Origin: Locusta migratoria
Taxonomy: Eukaryota > Arthropoda > Insecta > Orthoptera > Acrididae
Length of the DNA: 64,000 nucleotides
NCBI GenBank assembly: GCA_026315105.1
Contig: CM048745.1
Span: forward strand, 542,906,758 to 542,970,757
Direction of reading: 5' to 3'
Shown here one piece after another: positions 22,770 to 35,315 of this stretch (its first letter is position 1; the number at the start of each line of letters is the position of its first letter). Below the pieces are notes generated by a model, which ran no database searches, was not told where the DNA came from, and worked only from the letters and a program-made list of their open reading frames with translations. The translations under genes were made by a program, and so were the position numbers.

Positions 22770-23832
22770 ACGCTAGCCCTATGCTAGCCCCATGGTGCTG
22801 CGCTTTATGTAAACGCCTGAAGGAAAGGATTAAGACAGCAAAATATCGTACTGCATCACATACAAATGATAATTGTAATCAATACCTGAATAAAATATGT
22901 TACCACCTGTATATTGTGTATGATATCTCACCTGATCACCTAACTGTTTTTGGCAGTGTATTCCATAGGATACAGTTTGTCAAAACAAATGAAGGAATAG
23001 GACAAGCGCTCGGTTATGTTTATTACGCCAGTCCACGATAGTCCGGATGGTCTGCACAAAATATCCTAGTTGGCTGCACAGTTGGTCACTGGTGTAAAGC
23101 ACGAGTGATCTGGTTTTCATGGTAACCATTCTCAGGAGCGGCTTCTCAGTTTCTTCTCGCGTGTGCGATGGCATTGGCGATTTGAACCAAGTACCCCTTC
23201 ACGCTGAATCACATGGTGACTACCGTCATTTCGTCACAAGCCGCTGTGAGCAGGTGTGCTATAAATGACATTTCCCATGTACCATCAACCTACCTCCTAT
23301 CACATCAAAAAAGGAGAGGCAGCCATATTTTCAGCTCCACTGTCAAACAACTAACCTGGTTAAATGAATTCAGAGAGTCAAATTCAAATGTTGAAATTTT
23401 TACTAACCTGAGGCAAAAAAGTATTGTTTACATATCTAAAGTGGTAATAATATAATTAAACACAGATTTCACTGACACTGTTTCTAAGTGACGCTGCACG
23501 TGTCTTCAGTAAATAGACTAGCAATAGTGACAACAGGCTTCCCACTGTAAGTTCGTATTGGAACGATACTGTAGTATCATTCCATTTGTCATACTTGAAT
23601 TTACACGTGTTTCATGCAAGCCACAGTGTTGTGTGCACATTACCTTCTAATTTTATTTTTGTGTTTGACCTTTCGTGCCACCTCAATCATTCATTTCGGG
23701 GCTAGTGCTAGGAGCAGTGGAGACAAGAATGCATGATGATTATTATTGCTATTCTAATTACAGGCATAATAATAGAGTCCCGCTCACATAAGAAGCTTTG
23801 CTCCACAACACCCATCTCCCCATCGTACCAAC

Positions 23833-23872
<40 letters not shown>

Positions 23873-26540
23873 TTTGTGTGTGTGAGGCTGCAGCTGGGAA
23901 GGCAGAGATGATGCTCATAGTTAGGTTAGCCAACTTTATTTGTGTATTGGACAGGGAGGTCTCCTGGGGTGGGAGAGAGGGACGTGGTCGACAGGTGTCT
24001 GTAATTTGCGATTCCTCCACGATTTGCAAGTTAGCAGAATGGTCCCGTTAGGTGACTGGCCATTTTCAGGACGGCTCCCGCCAAGATGAACAGGAAGGGC
24101 AGTTAGGCTAGAGGGCAGCCATTTTTGGGCAGAATTTTTCGTGGGCTGGCTGAGGACGGACGTGAGTATGTTGGTCTCCGAGGGTAATGTATTTGGAAGT
24201 TTGTGTGATTTGTGACAATTTTGGAACAGATTAGCAGGGAAATGGTTCAGTAAATGCACAATGTTAGGAGAAATCCATTTTCTAAATTTTTGGGAGCGTT
24301 TTCACGGAATTAGGACGAGTTCTGTTCTTTGCGGATTAGGCCGTTTCTTGTAGGGATCTCTTGTGTACCAAGTTGGATTATTTCAATATAGTTAGGGTGG
24401 GAAGTGGAACGATGTTCGCTTTGTCGATTTGAGATTCTACTGTGTGCGCGGAGGAAATTTATCAATGAAATCTCGTGTGGCTTCGTTTATCGTTGTGTCG
24501 TCCCTTAGATTCACGTGCTGGTGACCATGCGACATGGTGGGCCAAGATACACAAAGAAAAGTGGACGGAAAACCCTCTTAATCGGATTTGAAGTAACTGC
24601 AACAGTTAGCTAGTGAGCAGTAGATATCCGTAACATAAGATTCTGTGTGATCCGTTATTTTGTGGGGATTTTCTTCATGGCACTTTGAATTTACGTGTGT
24701 GATGCCACGTGGGTAGTACATCACGGCACTACGATTGTGGAATCCAGCCAGTAGACAAAGAGTGTGACAGCTTTTGGTCCCTTTCTTAATTCCTCCACGA
24801 AATACTAATCGTATTCTAAATGTTTCAACTGAAATGGCCCATAATATTTCTTGTTTAACTGAGTAACGACAAGATCTGTAAATAAATATAAATTTGTTAA
24901 AAGGGAAGCTGCCTTCTTTATACTTATCCCCCGTCCTTATTTGTATGCATAATATTCAGATAAGAAATCATGTTAGGCACATCCCTTGAAGTAAGCTACT
25001 GCCACCGCTATCCAATTAGTTGCCATAGCTTCCGTAAGGCGAATTTCCGTTGCGCGTCATTTATTTAATCAGGGCACTAAGATCTGCTTTAACATATTTT
25101 TATACCTGGAACAGGGTGGCAACTGATAGGAAATCGGAGAGTTGTAAGCTCACAGTATGTCAGTTCATAGCGATGGTAATGGGATAAAAATAAATGGAAG
25201 TCAACACACGACGAAATAGGTTCCATAATACGTCATCAAACCTAATCTCAATTCACTACAACCAATCAGACAGAGAAATATAATTGAAGAGAGAAATTCA
25301 TCAAACCTTAATCAATCATTCAAACGCATTACCTGTGATCGACCCAAGGTATCCCGATAATTCTTAATATTATGTTCACGAGAACCTATTTACATTAATA
25401 AAATTTTCATTTAATGTTACTATCTCAAATGCGTGATATGTCAGTTAATTTGAGTAAGAGTAGATGGAAATATAAGTACATTGTCATGCCAAGATCCCTC
25501 ACTTTATGTGAGATGTTATAGGGTTAAATAATTTATTGTGATATAAAAACAATATATTGGGTAATTGTTTTTATCAAATTATTATCTAAAGGTTTGTGGT
25601 GTGGCCCTTCACAGAATTGCCCTTAAGTCTTAACCGAAGGCGTTATTAGATACAAATCAGCGAGGGAGTTGCAACTTGGTCAACCGGAGGTAGTTTCCAA
25701 ATCGTGTGTGCAACGGAAAAAAAAATCAACGATTGGTTAAGGTTTGGGTGCCGGTGCAAAATTGATGCCCTCCCCTAGAAGGGATATAGCTGTTTCGAGA
25801 AAAGTTAATGTACAAGAAAGGGATACACTGAACCCACAAAAAAGTTAAAATAAATTTTTCTTCTATGGGGCCAAAAGCATAATACATGTCAAATAACGGC
25901 AATATCATTAGGAAATAGCACCAAAGAAGCTGGCTATAAAAATTGTTATTGACGTCAAAATGTTTTTACATTTACTGCCATTTTCTAGTACCTGCGAATA
26001 CATTTTCCGCGAAGCGTTGTGTGATGACAGTGGATTTGAATATCAGTTATAAATTTCTCCATATTTCACTTACGTCAAGGATGAACTGTGTGTAGCTGTC
26101 AGTGTTATGACGATATATGTCGTTCTATTTAAATTAATATATCAGTTTTAGTTTTACGACGTTATTTGTTTAGAGAGATTATACTAAGACACTGATATTA
26201 TTTTACAATTTTGTCGCGATTAGCTTTGGTAGCAATGTATGATTTGTGTTCTAAAAGTTCAATAAAATTTTCGAAGGTGTTTGTGTTTAAAGTCTGTATG
26301 TTCATTTAATATTTGTTCTGGGGACTTTCTCGTACATACATATACATATGTACGAGAGAGAGGGGTTGGAAAAGATGCACTCAGAGACGGGAAATGAAGA
26401 AATGAACGGAGAGGGGGGGAAGGGAGAGATGGAAGACCAGGAAATGGACAGAGAGAGAGGAGGAAAGGGAGAAAGAGAGAAAAGAGAACGAAAGGTGGAC
26501 TAACCTAAGACTGGAATAAATAATGAGTTTTTAGCTTCTA
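22770..26540. other. Intronic DNA of the esterase gene, mostly unassigned
   Basis: About 3.8 kb without a recognised coding exon. It contains a (TG)n microsatellite at 23838-23884 and a purine-rich (GAGA) tract at about 26350-26510. Open frames crossing the (TG)n tract are low-complexity artefacts. The stretch 23890-24300 is somewhat GC-richer with a 107-codon minus frame of no known similarity. Confidence 0.5.
23838..23884. repeat. (TG)n microsatellite
   Basis: A near-pure TG run of about 33 bases, then a short interruption (ctt) and more TG. Confidence 0.95.
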
Positions 26541-26545
26541 TGTAC

Positions 26546-28332
26546 AGGGTGATTATAATTAAAGTTAAACTTTCAAAACGCTGAAAAAATAAGAGCACTG
26601 GTGAGAATAACGTCAAATTGCAACGGAATATTATCGTAGAAAGGAGACAATGTATGTCAGAAAATGTAAATGAAAACACCTGTCAAGCGCACGACCCATT
26701 CAAGTTGGTATAAACACGCCGCTTTTTCATATTTGGTGGTCTGAGACGTTCACCATGGCGGTCTTGATGTAGGTTCGCGCTCTACTTGTAAAGCTGTTTT
26801 ACGAGAAGGATGTTTGTGCACGAGTCGCTCTACGTAATTTCAGGCCACCAAAGGATTTTGGGAGGAAGAAAAGAGGTATTGGTCCGATGGCTGCCGTGGC
26901 TACGAAGAAAATCATTCGCAAATTCGAAAAGACGGGTTCCTCTAGTGTGCAACGTGTAGTGCTGGGAGCATTGTCCTAACATTTGACAAACCTGTGAACA
27001 CGGTGCATAAGATCTTACGAAATATCCATTCAAAATTACCCGCACGAATTGCTTCCTGTTGAACTACCAAGAAGAGAGATTTTTGCTCTAGAATTTCTTG
27101 CTCCCATGTAAGATGACGATGAATGGCCGTGGAAGATTGTGTGGACAGACGAAACCCACTTCCATCTGACAGGATATGTCAGTACACAGAATTATCCAAT
27201 ATGGGCAACAGAAAATCCACTCGCAAATCAACCAGTACCGCTTCATCCTGAGGTCACTGTCTGATGCGGGTTTAGGGCATCATTTATCACAGGGCGATAT
27301 TTTTTCGAACAGACAGGTGCTTCCGGTTCTGTTACCTGTACCGTCACTGGTAAGCGCTATGAGTCTGTTGAGCAACCACGTCTTTCCCGCTCTCCAACAA
27401 CTTTAATATGTGGATGGGATTATTTTTATGCAAGATGGCGCACATCCGCACATGAAAAGCCAGTGAAGCAGCTGATGAACCGCCATTTCGGAAATGCTGG
27501 GTTTATCAGCCGCCATTCAAATGTTCAAATGTTTGTTAAGCTTATGGGACTTAACTACGGGGTCATCAGTCCCTAAACTTACAAACTACTTATGAACTAC
27601 TTACGAACTAGGACGGCACAAATATCCATGCCCGAGGGGGGATTCGAACCCCCGACCGTAGTGAGCCGCCATTCCCCTACGACCTGGCTGTCCCGATCAC
27701 CTGTTCTTAACACGTGTGACTCCTTGCTGTTGAGCTATCTGAAAAATGTTGTGTTCACTGTTAATGCGTTGGGCAGCACAGTCTGTACGTGATCCCGTAA
27801 ATACTTCGATCATTTGTGGAACTTGTTTGTCGTTTTCAGCTTGCTGCGTAAAACGGTGGACAGCATCTTTAACATGTTTTGTGCCAGTCAAATGGTTGTA
27901 AAAAATCCAATTTGATTTTGATTGATGATCTTTATGCGGTTTTTTTGTCTCAGGACAATTAAAAACCCATGTAATTTTTATGCGGTTTCTGTCCTTATAA
28001 CAATAAAAAATCATTTTTCCAACCGCTCTTATATGAACTTGCCGTAGGGATTCGGTTACGTAGCTTACAGTATCATATCTGGCACCTATCCACACTGAAT
28101 GTAACTTATACGTTAGGTATTGTTGTATGACTCATTTGTCATTTGTAGTCGATCACTATTAAATTATGCTTACAGCGCCATCTATTGATCAGTTTTCACA
28201 CTATTTATATTTCTTCTGCCATTCGTTTTCCCTCTTTTCCGATAATATTCATTTGCAATTTGGCGTAATTCTGACCAGTGGTGTTATTTTTTACAGAGTT
28301 TTGAAGGTTTAATTATAATCACTTTGTATATG
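26546..28332 (+). mobile_element. Mariner-like DNA transposon with long terminal inverted repeats, decayed
   Basis: The left end (agggtgattataattaaagt ...) and the right end, read in reverse (aagtgattataattaaacct ...), match over about 90 bases with scattered differences, giving long TIRs. The transposase remnant reads WKIVWTDETHFHLTG at 27130-27175. It then reads ATENPLANQPVPLHPEVTV, TCTVTGKRYES and QDGAHPH in shifting frames, the first and second aspartate motifs of the mariner catalytic domain. Many frame breaks are present. A SINE at 27519-27663 interrupts the region before the third acidic residue. It lies antisense to the esterase gene in its last intron. Confidence 0.85.
27519..27663 (-). 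mobile_element. 5'-truncated tRNA-derived SINE nested in the mariner, 11-bp target duplication
   Basis: Reading on the minus strand, the B-box side (GGGGGTTCGAATCCCCCCTC) and the full tail are present, but the first half of the tRNA-like head is missing. The hairpin is at 27546-27573. The flanks agccgccattc at 27508-27518 and 27664-27674 are a perfect duplication, so truncation happened at insertion rather than by later deletion. Confidence 0.92.
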
Positions 28333-28721
28333 CCTCAAGAATGTCCAAAGAAAGACCTTTTGTCATTCTGCACAGAATTTGAAGCTAGTTTTGCATTGTA
28401 TCAGCAAACTCATGTTTTTTGAGACACAGAAAAAATTACGATTGATTATTCTCGCTTTTTCTAAAATTATTTATATTTCAAGTTAAAATTTGTTCCAGCC
28501 TGGCCAATATAAAAGTTATTAAAGCCACTGCATGTAATTTTATACACACCTGGATCATCATATTCGTTTTTTCTACCGGCGACGAGTCATAATTTCATTG
28601 TACCTGGTTCGAAACACTAATTGAATATTAGGGGCTTTGAAAAGCGAATTTCAACACCGAACCGAAGATTCGCCTTCCTACACCTCCTAAGTGATAGTCC
28701 ATCTGTGGTCACACATATATA

Positions 28722-28733
28722 TACACACACACA

Positions 28734-28784
<51 letters not shown>
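28722..28784. repeat. (AC)n microsatellite
   Basis: A run of about 60 bases of AC with one interruption (acaaac). Confidence 0.95.
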
Positions 28785-28787
<3 letters not shown>

Positions 28788-29140
28788 CAGACAGATATAA
28801 GGAAGGGAAGTGTGAACGTAAATAGACATGAAATAAAATACACAATTGTCTCTCTCAGTTAAAGTTAATATTTAGTGAAGCACAAAATAATTCCGAGAAA
28901 TCAAGTGATTACCATGGCTGTTATCTTTAATGAAGCACACTATTTAGTACGGCTTCACCAGTACCAAACTCTACCAACTACAGTGCTCTAACTATTTTGT
29001 TCTCTTATCGGAATTAAAAATATTTTGAACTTCTTAATGAGATAAATTTGTTTTTATGTCACTTACAGAGAACTTAAAAAAATGAAGAACAGTGCTACAG
29101 TTAGAGTCTACCAAAAGAGATTTAAAACTACAGTACTTAC

Positions 29141-29276
29141 CCCTTAGTGGCGAAGTTCGTCCACATACGCGTCATACGTGCGATAGCTTTCCCTTCTGCC
29201 GTTTCCGGTCCTTTTGGTATGTCTTTGAACATTTCTCCGGAGAACAAGTAGGCTATGTCATCGCCATGAGACGCAC
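29141..29276 (-). CDS. Carboxylesterase family gene, exon with the catalytic histidine
   Basis: A minus-strand exon of 136 bases bounded by acceptor ACAG before 29276 and donor GTAAGT from 29140. The translation contains ASHGDDIAYLFSG, the (V/A)-x-H-x-x-D-x-x-Y-x-F signature whose histidine is the general base of the Ser-Glu/Asp-His triad, then TAEGKAIARMTRMWTNFATK, the helix before the final GNP motif. The first two bases (GT) complete a glycine codon begun by the G at 31149, and the last two (GG) continue to 20783, so both phases match. Together these strongly support a real, probably functional gene rather than a processed copy. Confidence 0.92.
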
Positions 29277-29559
29277 CTGTACATATAGGCGTCTATGAAT
29301 AAGGGGTATATTATAAAGTATGTTACGTAATTTGGACAATATTAATAGGTTCAATAAAGAATGTTACATATTTATGCTCTCAACAAAAAGAAAAAATTAA
29401 TAATAACTATTTCAGAATCCTCGTAGTTGTCTCCCATAGTGATACATGAGTATGACGTTTTCCTCAAAGGTGCATACAAAAACAAAGCAAGAGCTCAGAA
29501 ATTAATGTGACGTTAATCATGTCACATTTGGAAGCAAATCTTATGTTGCTCTTTCAAGA

Positions 29560-30130
29560 CTTTCGCATTCTGTTCAACTGATCTTTCAAATCCTTTCCTG
29601 CCTCTGACAGAATTCGATTTCTTCTCCTTGAACTTTAATTACTTCTCCAAATTTTCCCTTGATCCATTCACAGTTTTCTCAATGTACAGATTGCATAACA
29701 TTGGTAAACCGTTACCACCCCTCTTACTCCTTTCCCACGCAACGTGTCTCTATGATTTCCTTCAACGCTTTAACTGCTGCATACTTCTTATACAATTTCA
29801 TTATAACTTTTAGTTCGCTATATTTTACCACTGCCACCTTCAGAATTTTAAAAAGTGTATTCCATTTAAAATTGTCAAAAGTTTTATCCAAACCACAAAT
29901 GCTAAAAATGTAGATTTGCCTTTCTTAATTTATCTTCCGAGATATGTTGTAATGTATTACCTCTCGTATTACTACTTTTCTCCTAAGTTCAAACTGATCT
30001 ACCCAGAGTTCGAATTCTACCAGCTTTTCCATTCGTCTGTAAGTAATTAGTGTTAGTAGTTTGCAGCCATGCTTTATTAAACTAATAGTTGTCTAATTTT
30101 AGCACTTTAATTTCTTTGGAATTTGGTCTA
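29560..30130 (-). mobile_element. Old, heavily decayed RTE-like LINE fragment
   Basis: The minus-strand sequence around 29690-29560 still resembles the region just before the RT catalytic box of the RTE family (NLYIEKTVNGSRENLEK; compare YIEQAIKESKEKLGE in copy C). Around 30030, MEKLVEFELWVDQFELRRKV resembles the MEELVEADLGEDQFGFRRNV region of copy B. The FADD box has been lost to deletion. Same orientation as neighbouring copy C but much older. Confidence 0.65.
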
Positions 30131-30160
30131 TGTTATTTTTCAACATGGAGATTTTGAAAT

Positions 30161-31043
30161 GTTGTTGTTGTTGTGGTCTTCAGTCCGGAGACTGGTTTGA
30201 TGCAGCTCTCCACAATACCCTATCCTGAGCAAGCCTCTTCATTTCCACGTAAGAACGGCAACCTACATCTGTCTGAATCTGCTTACTGTATCCATCTGTT
30301 GGTCTTCCTCTGCGATTTTTACCCCACACACTTCCCTCCAATGCTAAATTCACAATTCCTTGATGTCTAAGAATGTGTCCTACCAATATATCTCTTCTTT
30401 TAGTCAAGGTATGCCAGAAATTTCTTTTCTCCCCAATTCTGTTCAGTACCTCCTCATTAGTTACGCGATCCACCCACCTAATATTCAGCATTCTTCTGTA
30501 GCACCATATTTAAAAAGCCTCAATCCTCTTCCTGTCCGCACTGTTTATCGTCCATGTCTCACTCCCATACAAGGCAACACTCCATACAAATGCCTTCAGA
30601 AAGGATTCCTTAGGCTTAAATCAATATTCGATGTTAACAAATTTTTATTTTTCAAGAACGCTTTTCTACCCATTGCCATTCTGCATTTTATATCCTCTGT
30701 ACTGCGACCATCATTTGTTATTTTACTGCCCAAGTAACAAAACTCATCTACCTCCTTTATTGCTTCGTTTCCCAATCTAATTCCTTCAGCATCACCTGAT
30801 TTTCTTACACTGCACTCCATTACCCTAGTTTTGCTCTTGTTAATGTTCATCTTGTATGCACCTTTCAGCACACTGTCCATTCCGTTCAATTGCTCTTCCA
30901 GGTCCTTTGCTGTATCTGATAGAATTACTATGTCGTCGGCAAAACGCAATGTTTTTAATTCTTCCCCCTGAACTTTAATTCCTTCACCCAATTTCTCCTT
31001 ACTTTCCTTTATAGCTTGCTCAATGTACAAATGTAACTTTTTA
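30161..31043 (-). mobile_element. RTE-like LINE copy C, strongly 5'-truncated
   Basis: Only the last 0.9 kb of the element is present, from within the RT domain (YIEQAIKESKEKLGEG) to the 3' end, followed on the minus strand by a (CAA)n tail (gttgttgttgttg on the + strand at 30161). The catalytic FADDIVILS is intact. One frame break lies near 30560-30600, and the two open pieces cover 31102-30596 and 30491-30180. It sits in intron 31148-29277 of the esterase gene, in the gene's own transcriptional sense. Confidence 0.9.
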
Positions 31044-31148
31044 ATTTTGTTACAAAGCAGTATATCGGGTAAGCCCGGGATTTCATTGTTTCGTAATTTC
31101 ACTAGAAAAATATCAAGGTCATATTCTTGTCCGAATTCGTAAATTTAC

Positions 31149-31302
31149 CTTGAACGTCTTCTTTGGCGAACATCTTCTTAAACACGTTGAGATTTGTGAC
31201 GGCGTCGAAGTGGTAGAAGTAGACGGGCTGTGCTGCGGCCACTGACGACTGCACGCGCGCCGCCAGCAAAGCGGGGTACACGAACAGCAGGTCCGCGCGA
31301 AG
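31149..31302 (-). CDS. Carboxylesterase family gene, internal exon
   Basis: A minus-strand exon of 154 bases between acceptor GGTTTCAG (before 31302) and donor GTAAAT (from 31148). It starts in phase 0 with LRADLLFVYPALLAARVQSS, continues to AAQPVYFYHFDAVTN and ends EDVQ plus one base. The pattern (T/S)D--F-YP---AR followed by PVY-Y-FD is typical of the C-terminal third of insect carboxylesterases, just before the catalytic-His loop. The phase-0 start matches the end of the exon at 39176, and the single trailing G matches the next exon at 29276. Confidence 0.9.
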
Positions 31303-32224
31303 CTGAAACCACAAACAAGTTACCACATTTGTACATCAGCGAAATTGAGCTGGATTGGCGCGAAATTGTAAAACAAAAAGAAAAAAAGAAACAAAACAGA
31401 CAACAAAATTTTACTTGTTAATCCTTTAAACTAATATGGAATTTTACGCTTAAAATGGTGCTGAATTATTAAAGTAACACAGCAACACACTTATTTCATT
31501 TTTCAAAATTGGGTGTGCCACCAGGAAAGTAACCCAACTGGCGATGTTTTCGTATTAGGTTTCCAAAAACATTAAATACTAGCCGAGCGCTCTAAGGAGC
31601 TTCGCTGCGAGTGCGCGGTTACTCCCCGTCGGAGGTGCTTCACTCCATTTAACGATAAGTCCTGATATTTTGCTGTATTTCATTAACCATCAGACTTTGT
31701 TACTGTTAATCTGTTTCCTGTCTGCATTACTGATTAAGTTATCTTCTGCATTTCTTGACTGGATATTGTGTCTAAATTCACTTGCTCATGTTATCCTATT
31801 TGTGATGTGCACAAAGATCGCACAATTGATTGGGTGATTGCGGCTGCTACATTCAGTGTTAGGGTAATCGGATTGCAGTCATGCCTTGGCCTCCCTGTCA
31901 ATCTCTCGACTAACGAAAAGATAACGTCGACGATTCCTCAACGACTAGTCCATGATACACCAATATAACACCTGTAGCTACACCAGATCAACTTTTACAA
32001 TATGTGGAAGCAGCATAGGCTACTGAACCCAACAACGTGTCTTTTATTCAAAACCAGATGTTTAATAATGGTTATAGTCAACAAAAGCGGCCACATTTCA
32101 TCATATTCCTGGCTTCACATGGAGTTCTATTTTCAATTATGTGATATTCACAAAATCAATCACATTTTTCTGTGATATCCACTGGCTTTCGCTTTGTTGA
32201 GTTTGGGATGGCCAGCATCTGAGG
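31303..32224. other. Intronic DNA, nothing recognised
   Basis: About 0.9 kb of intron between the esterase exon and the mariner remnant. No motif found. Confidence 0.5.
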
Positions 32225-34400
32225 AATCAACTTTACATATACATTTGTTTGTGACTAACGATTTAGTGAATGGGCCAATAAGTAACACACTGCACTGCGA
32301 GGATGAGGTGCTCAAGTAAAAACATGGAAGGATATATCAAACAGTGCTCCCTAACGTGCAAAGCACTGCAGTGAAGCGGTGGTACATGCTGCGACCCAGC
32401 TAACAGAGACAGTGTGAGAACTCGTATCATTGCATCATGGAGTGCAAAATGTAGCAACCTGTGAACACGGAATATTGTTTCAAATTAGGCAAATTGGCGA
32501 CAGAGGCCTATAGGATGTCAATGAAAGTAGATATTGTTGAAGCAGTATAAAAAGTGTTTGCTTGAATGGTTTAAACGCTTTAGAGACGGAAAGGAAGGTG
32601 TCGATGACGAGCCACGTTCATTTCTACCTATGTAAGTGGGAGTCAACAATATATTTTCGCATTCGGAGGAGAATGTTGGTGATTGGAGTTTCGTAAGTAA
32701 CCCACGACCCAGCGATAAGCACCGCTGTTGTAATGATTCCCATCCCAGATCCTGTATCATTTCCATAAGGCTGTCTCCCCTCTATCGTGAAAATATGAAA
32801 CGAGCTGCCCTTCTTTGGACTATTTCTATGTCCTCTGTCAAACCCCACTCACACTGGTTTGCAATACTCCAAAAATGGACGGACAAGCGGAGTGTATGGA
32901 GTTTCTTTTGTAGTTCTTTTGCATGTTTTAAGGGTTCTGCCAATAAAACGCAGTCTCTGGTTCGCCTTTCCCACGACATTATCTACGTGTTCTTTCCTAT
33001 TTAAGTCTGATGTAATAGTAATTCCTATGTATTTTGTGAAGTTTACGGCCTTCACTTTTGATTGATTTATCTTGTAAACAAAGTTTAACGGATTTCTTTT
33101 CGTACTCATGTGGACGACTTCACACTTCTCATTATTTAGAGTCAATTGCCAATTTTTACACCATACTGATATCTTATTCAGATCGTTTTGCAGTTGGTTT
33201 TGATCTTCAGATGATATTACTAGACGATAAATGACGGCGTCATCTGCATACAACCTAAGAGAGCTACTTAGATTTTCCTCTAAATTGTTTATATAAATAA
33301 GGAACATCAGAGGACCAATAACACTACCCTGTGGAACGCCCGATGTCACCTCTGTTTTCGTCGATGCCTTACCATCGATTGCTACGAACTGTGTCCTCTA
33401 TGACAGGAAACCCCCTATCCAATCGCAAATTTAGGGCGATATACCATAACTACGCCAATTGATTAAAAGCCGTTTGTGAGGTACGGTGTCAAAAGCCTTC
33501 TGGAAATCAAGAAATACGGAATCGATTTGTGAACCTTTGTCGATAGCACCCATCACTTCGTGGGAACAAAGAGTTATTTGTATTTCGCATGAACGATATT
33601 TTCTAAATCCGCGTTGACCTTGGGTCAATAGACCGTTCTGCTCGAGATAATTCATAATATTTGAATAAAGGATATGTTCCAAAACCCTGCTGCAATTTGA
33701 CGTCAATGAAATAGGCCTGTAGTTTAGTGGGTTACTCCTACTGCATTTCTTGAATATAGGTGTGACATGTGCAACTTTCCAATCTTTTGGTTCAGCTCCT
33801 TCAATGAGAGGCGGTTGTATGTAGCTGTTAAGTATGATCCGGAGACCAGTGGCATGGTGGTCTTCCACGTCTCACAAAAAAGTAGGCTGACAAAATGCAA
33901 GAGGAAGACGATGTGCATGGGCGTTTTCAATAGCAAAAGCTTGGCTCATCATGAAAGTGTACCCGAGAGTGATATCGTCAATGTGTAAGTTTACGAGGGA
34001 GATTTAAAGAGGCTGCTGCAAAGCATCGGGAGAGTTCGGCCAGAACTGTACAGGAGTGGGCAGTGAAATTTCCTGCACGACAATGCCTGTCCGCGCACTT
34101 CGATCCGCGCGTACAACTTTCTCGCTAGACGCAAGGTCACTGTACTTCCACACCTTCATTATTCACCAGATATGGCACCAGGAGACCTCTCTGTTTCCCA
34201 GACTAATTGGCCCTGAAAGGCTTACGCTTCAAAACGGTTGCGGAGCTCCATGAAAGTGTAACCTCAATGTTTCGACCGATTCCACAAGAGGCGTTTGCTG
34301 ACAGTTTCCAACAGCTGTACAACCGATGTCAAAAGTGCATTGTGGCCAGTGGCGCTTACTTTGAACGCCAGTAAAGGTATTTTGTTTGTAAGTCTTCTTT
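32225..34400 (+). mobile_element. Mariner-like transposon remnant split by a LINE insertion
   Basis: The left part (to about 32635) encodes LLEWFKRFRDGKEGVDDEPR, the W-K-RF--G----DD-R linker motif of mariner transposases. The right part (from about 33860) encodes LHDNACPRTSIRAYNFLARR and, 34 residues after the aspartate, YSPDMAPGD, the D-x34-D end of the mariner triad. The usual C-terminal block (EAFADSFQQLYNRCQKCIVA) is followed by remnants near 34370. Numerous stops. The two halves are separated by an opposite-strand LINE. Confidence 0.8.
32640..33860 (-). mobile_element. Jockey/CR1-like LINE fragment (reverse transcriptase), nested in the mariner
   Basis: The minus-strand frames 33868-33431 and 33349-32849 carry FKKCSRSNPLNYRPISLTSN, LDFQKAFDTVPHKRLL, GVPQGSVIGPLMFLIYINNL and the catalytic box YADDAVIY, followed by a thumb and C-terminal region to about 32700 (RRAARFIFSR, IQDLGWESLQQR). 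These are typical of jockey/CR1-type RTs and unlike the RTE copies nearby. The endonuclease part is missing, so it is 5'-truncated. A break between the two frames (about 33350-33430) disables it. Both ends are approximate. Confidence 0.82.
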
Positions 34401-35060
34401 CCTATATTTCGTGAGACCATTCACGGAACGTTTCAGAAGTATATTGTATAAAAGGACAGTATTATTTCTCTAATTAGAAAACTGCCTATTTGTAGGCGTT
34501 GTATGTGCTGAGTTATACAGGACGTCCTATGCAATAAATACAACAAAACAAATTGGAGTAAGTAAAGAAAGCTGCACTTAGTGGAAATACTTTGAAGTAT
34601 TGAAATGAACAGAAGTAACACCTTTTACGGAGAAGGCATGACTGCTGTCGTTTTAGGTCACATAGAGTTGGTACGAAGCCAACGAGAATGACAGGCCGCT
34701 GCCCGCACGTCATGTCACTTGATCGAGATAGGACTGAGCCATCGTGATCGCTAGATGATTGGCTGGCTGCTGGGCACAACCCACTGTCTCATAAAGGCCA
34801 GCCAGTCAACTAGCGATCTTGATGTCTCAGGCCTATCTTAATCACGTGACGTGACGTGAGCGCCGCAGTCTGTCTTTCTTGTCGGGCTCGGAGTTGGCCA
34901 CAATGGCGCAGCAGACTAGCTGGATGCTGGGGCACATTCCAATGTCTCATACTGACAATGGGTAGCCGCCGTGCTACGATACGAACGCGGCCTATTCTGT
35001 ATGGACTGACACGACTGTGTTCAGGCCTTCGCCTTAGGAGTGGTTGATTGAACAATTGGA

Positions 35061-35315
35061 AAGGAAGGAAGGAAGCTTGGAGTTTAACGTCCCATTGACA
35101 GCGTGGTCATTAGAGACGGAGCTTACGCTCGGATGTTTGGGTAAGGATATAGAAGGAAATCGACCGTGCCCTTTCAAAGGAACCATCCCGGCTTTTGCCT
35201 GGAGTGATTTAGGAGAAATCACGGAAAACCTAAATCTTGATGGCCGGAGGTGGATTTGAACCACCGCCCTTCCAAATGCGAGTCCAGTGTGCTGCCACTG
35301 CGCCACCTCGCTCGG
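35061..35315 (-). mobile_element. SINE of a second tRNA-derived family, perfect 13-bp target duplication
   Basis: The right end, read on the minus strand, is tRNA-like (GAGGTGGCGCAGTGGCAGCA as A-box region, GGTGGTTCAAATCC as B-box region). The body contains CAAGATTTAGGTTTTCCGTG and the left end is the tail GGGACGTTAAACTCCAAGCT. The flanks ttgaacaattgga at 35048-35060 and 35316-35328 are a perfect duplication. The tail contains a possible CGTCTC...GGGACG stem around an ATGACCACGC loop, echoing the main SINE family. Confidence 0.92.

Noticed and set aside
23784..24051. Open frames spanning the (TG)n tract
   Set aside because: Produced by the dinucleotide repeat (Cys-Val or Thr-His runs).
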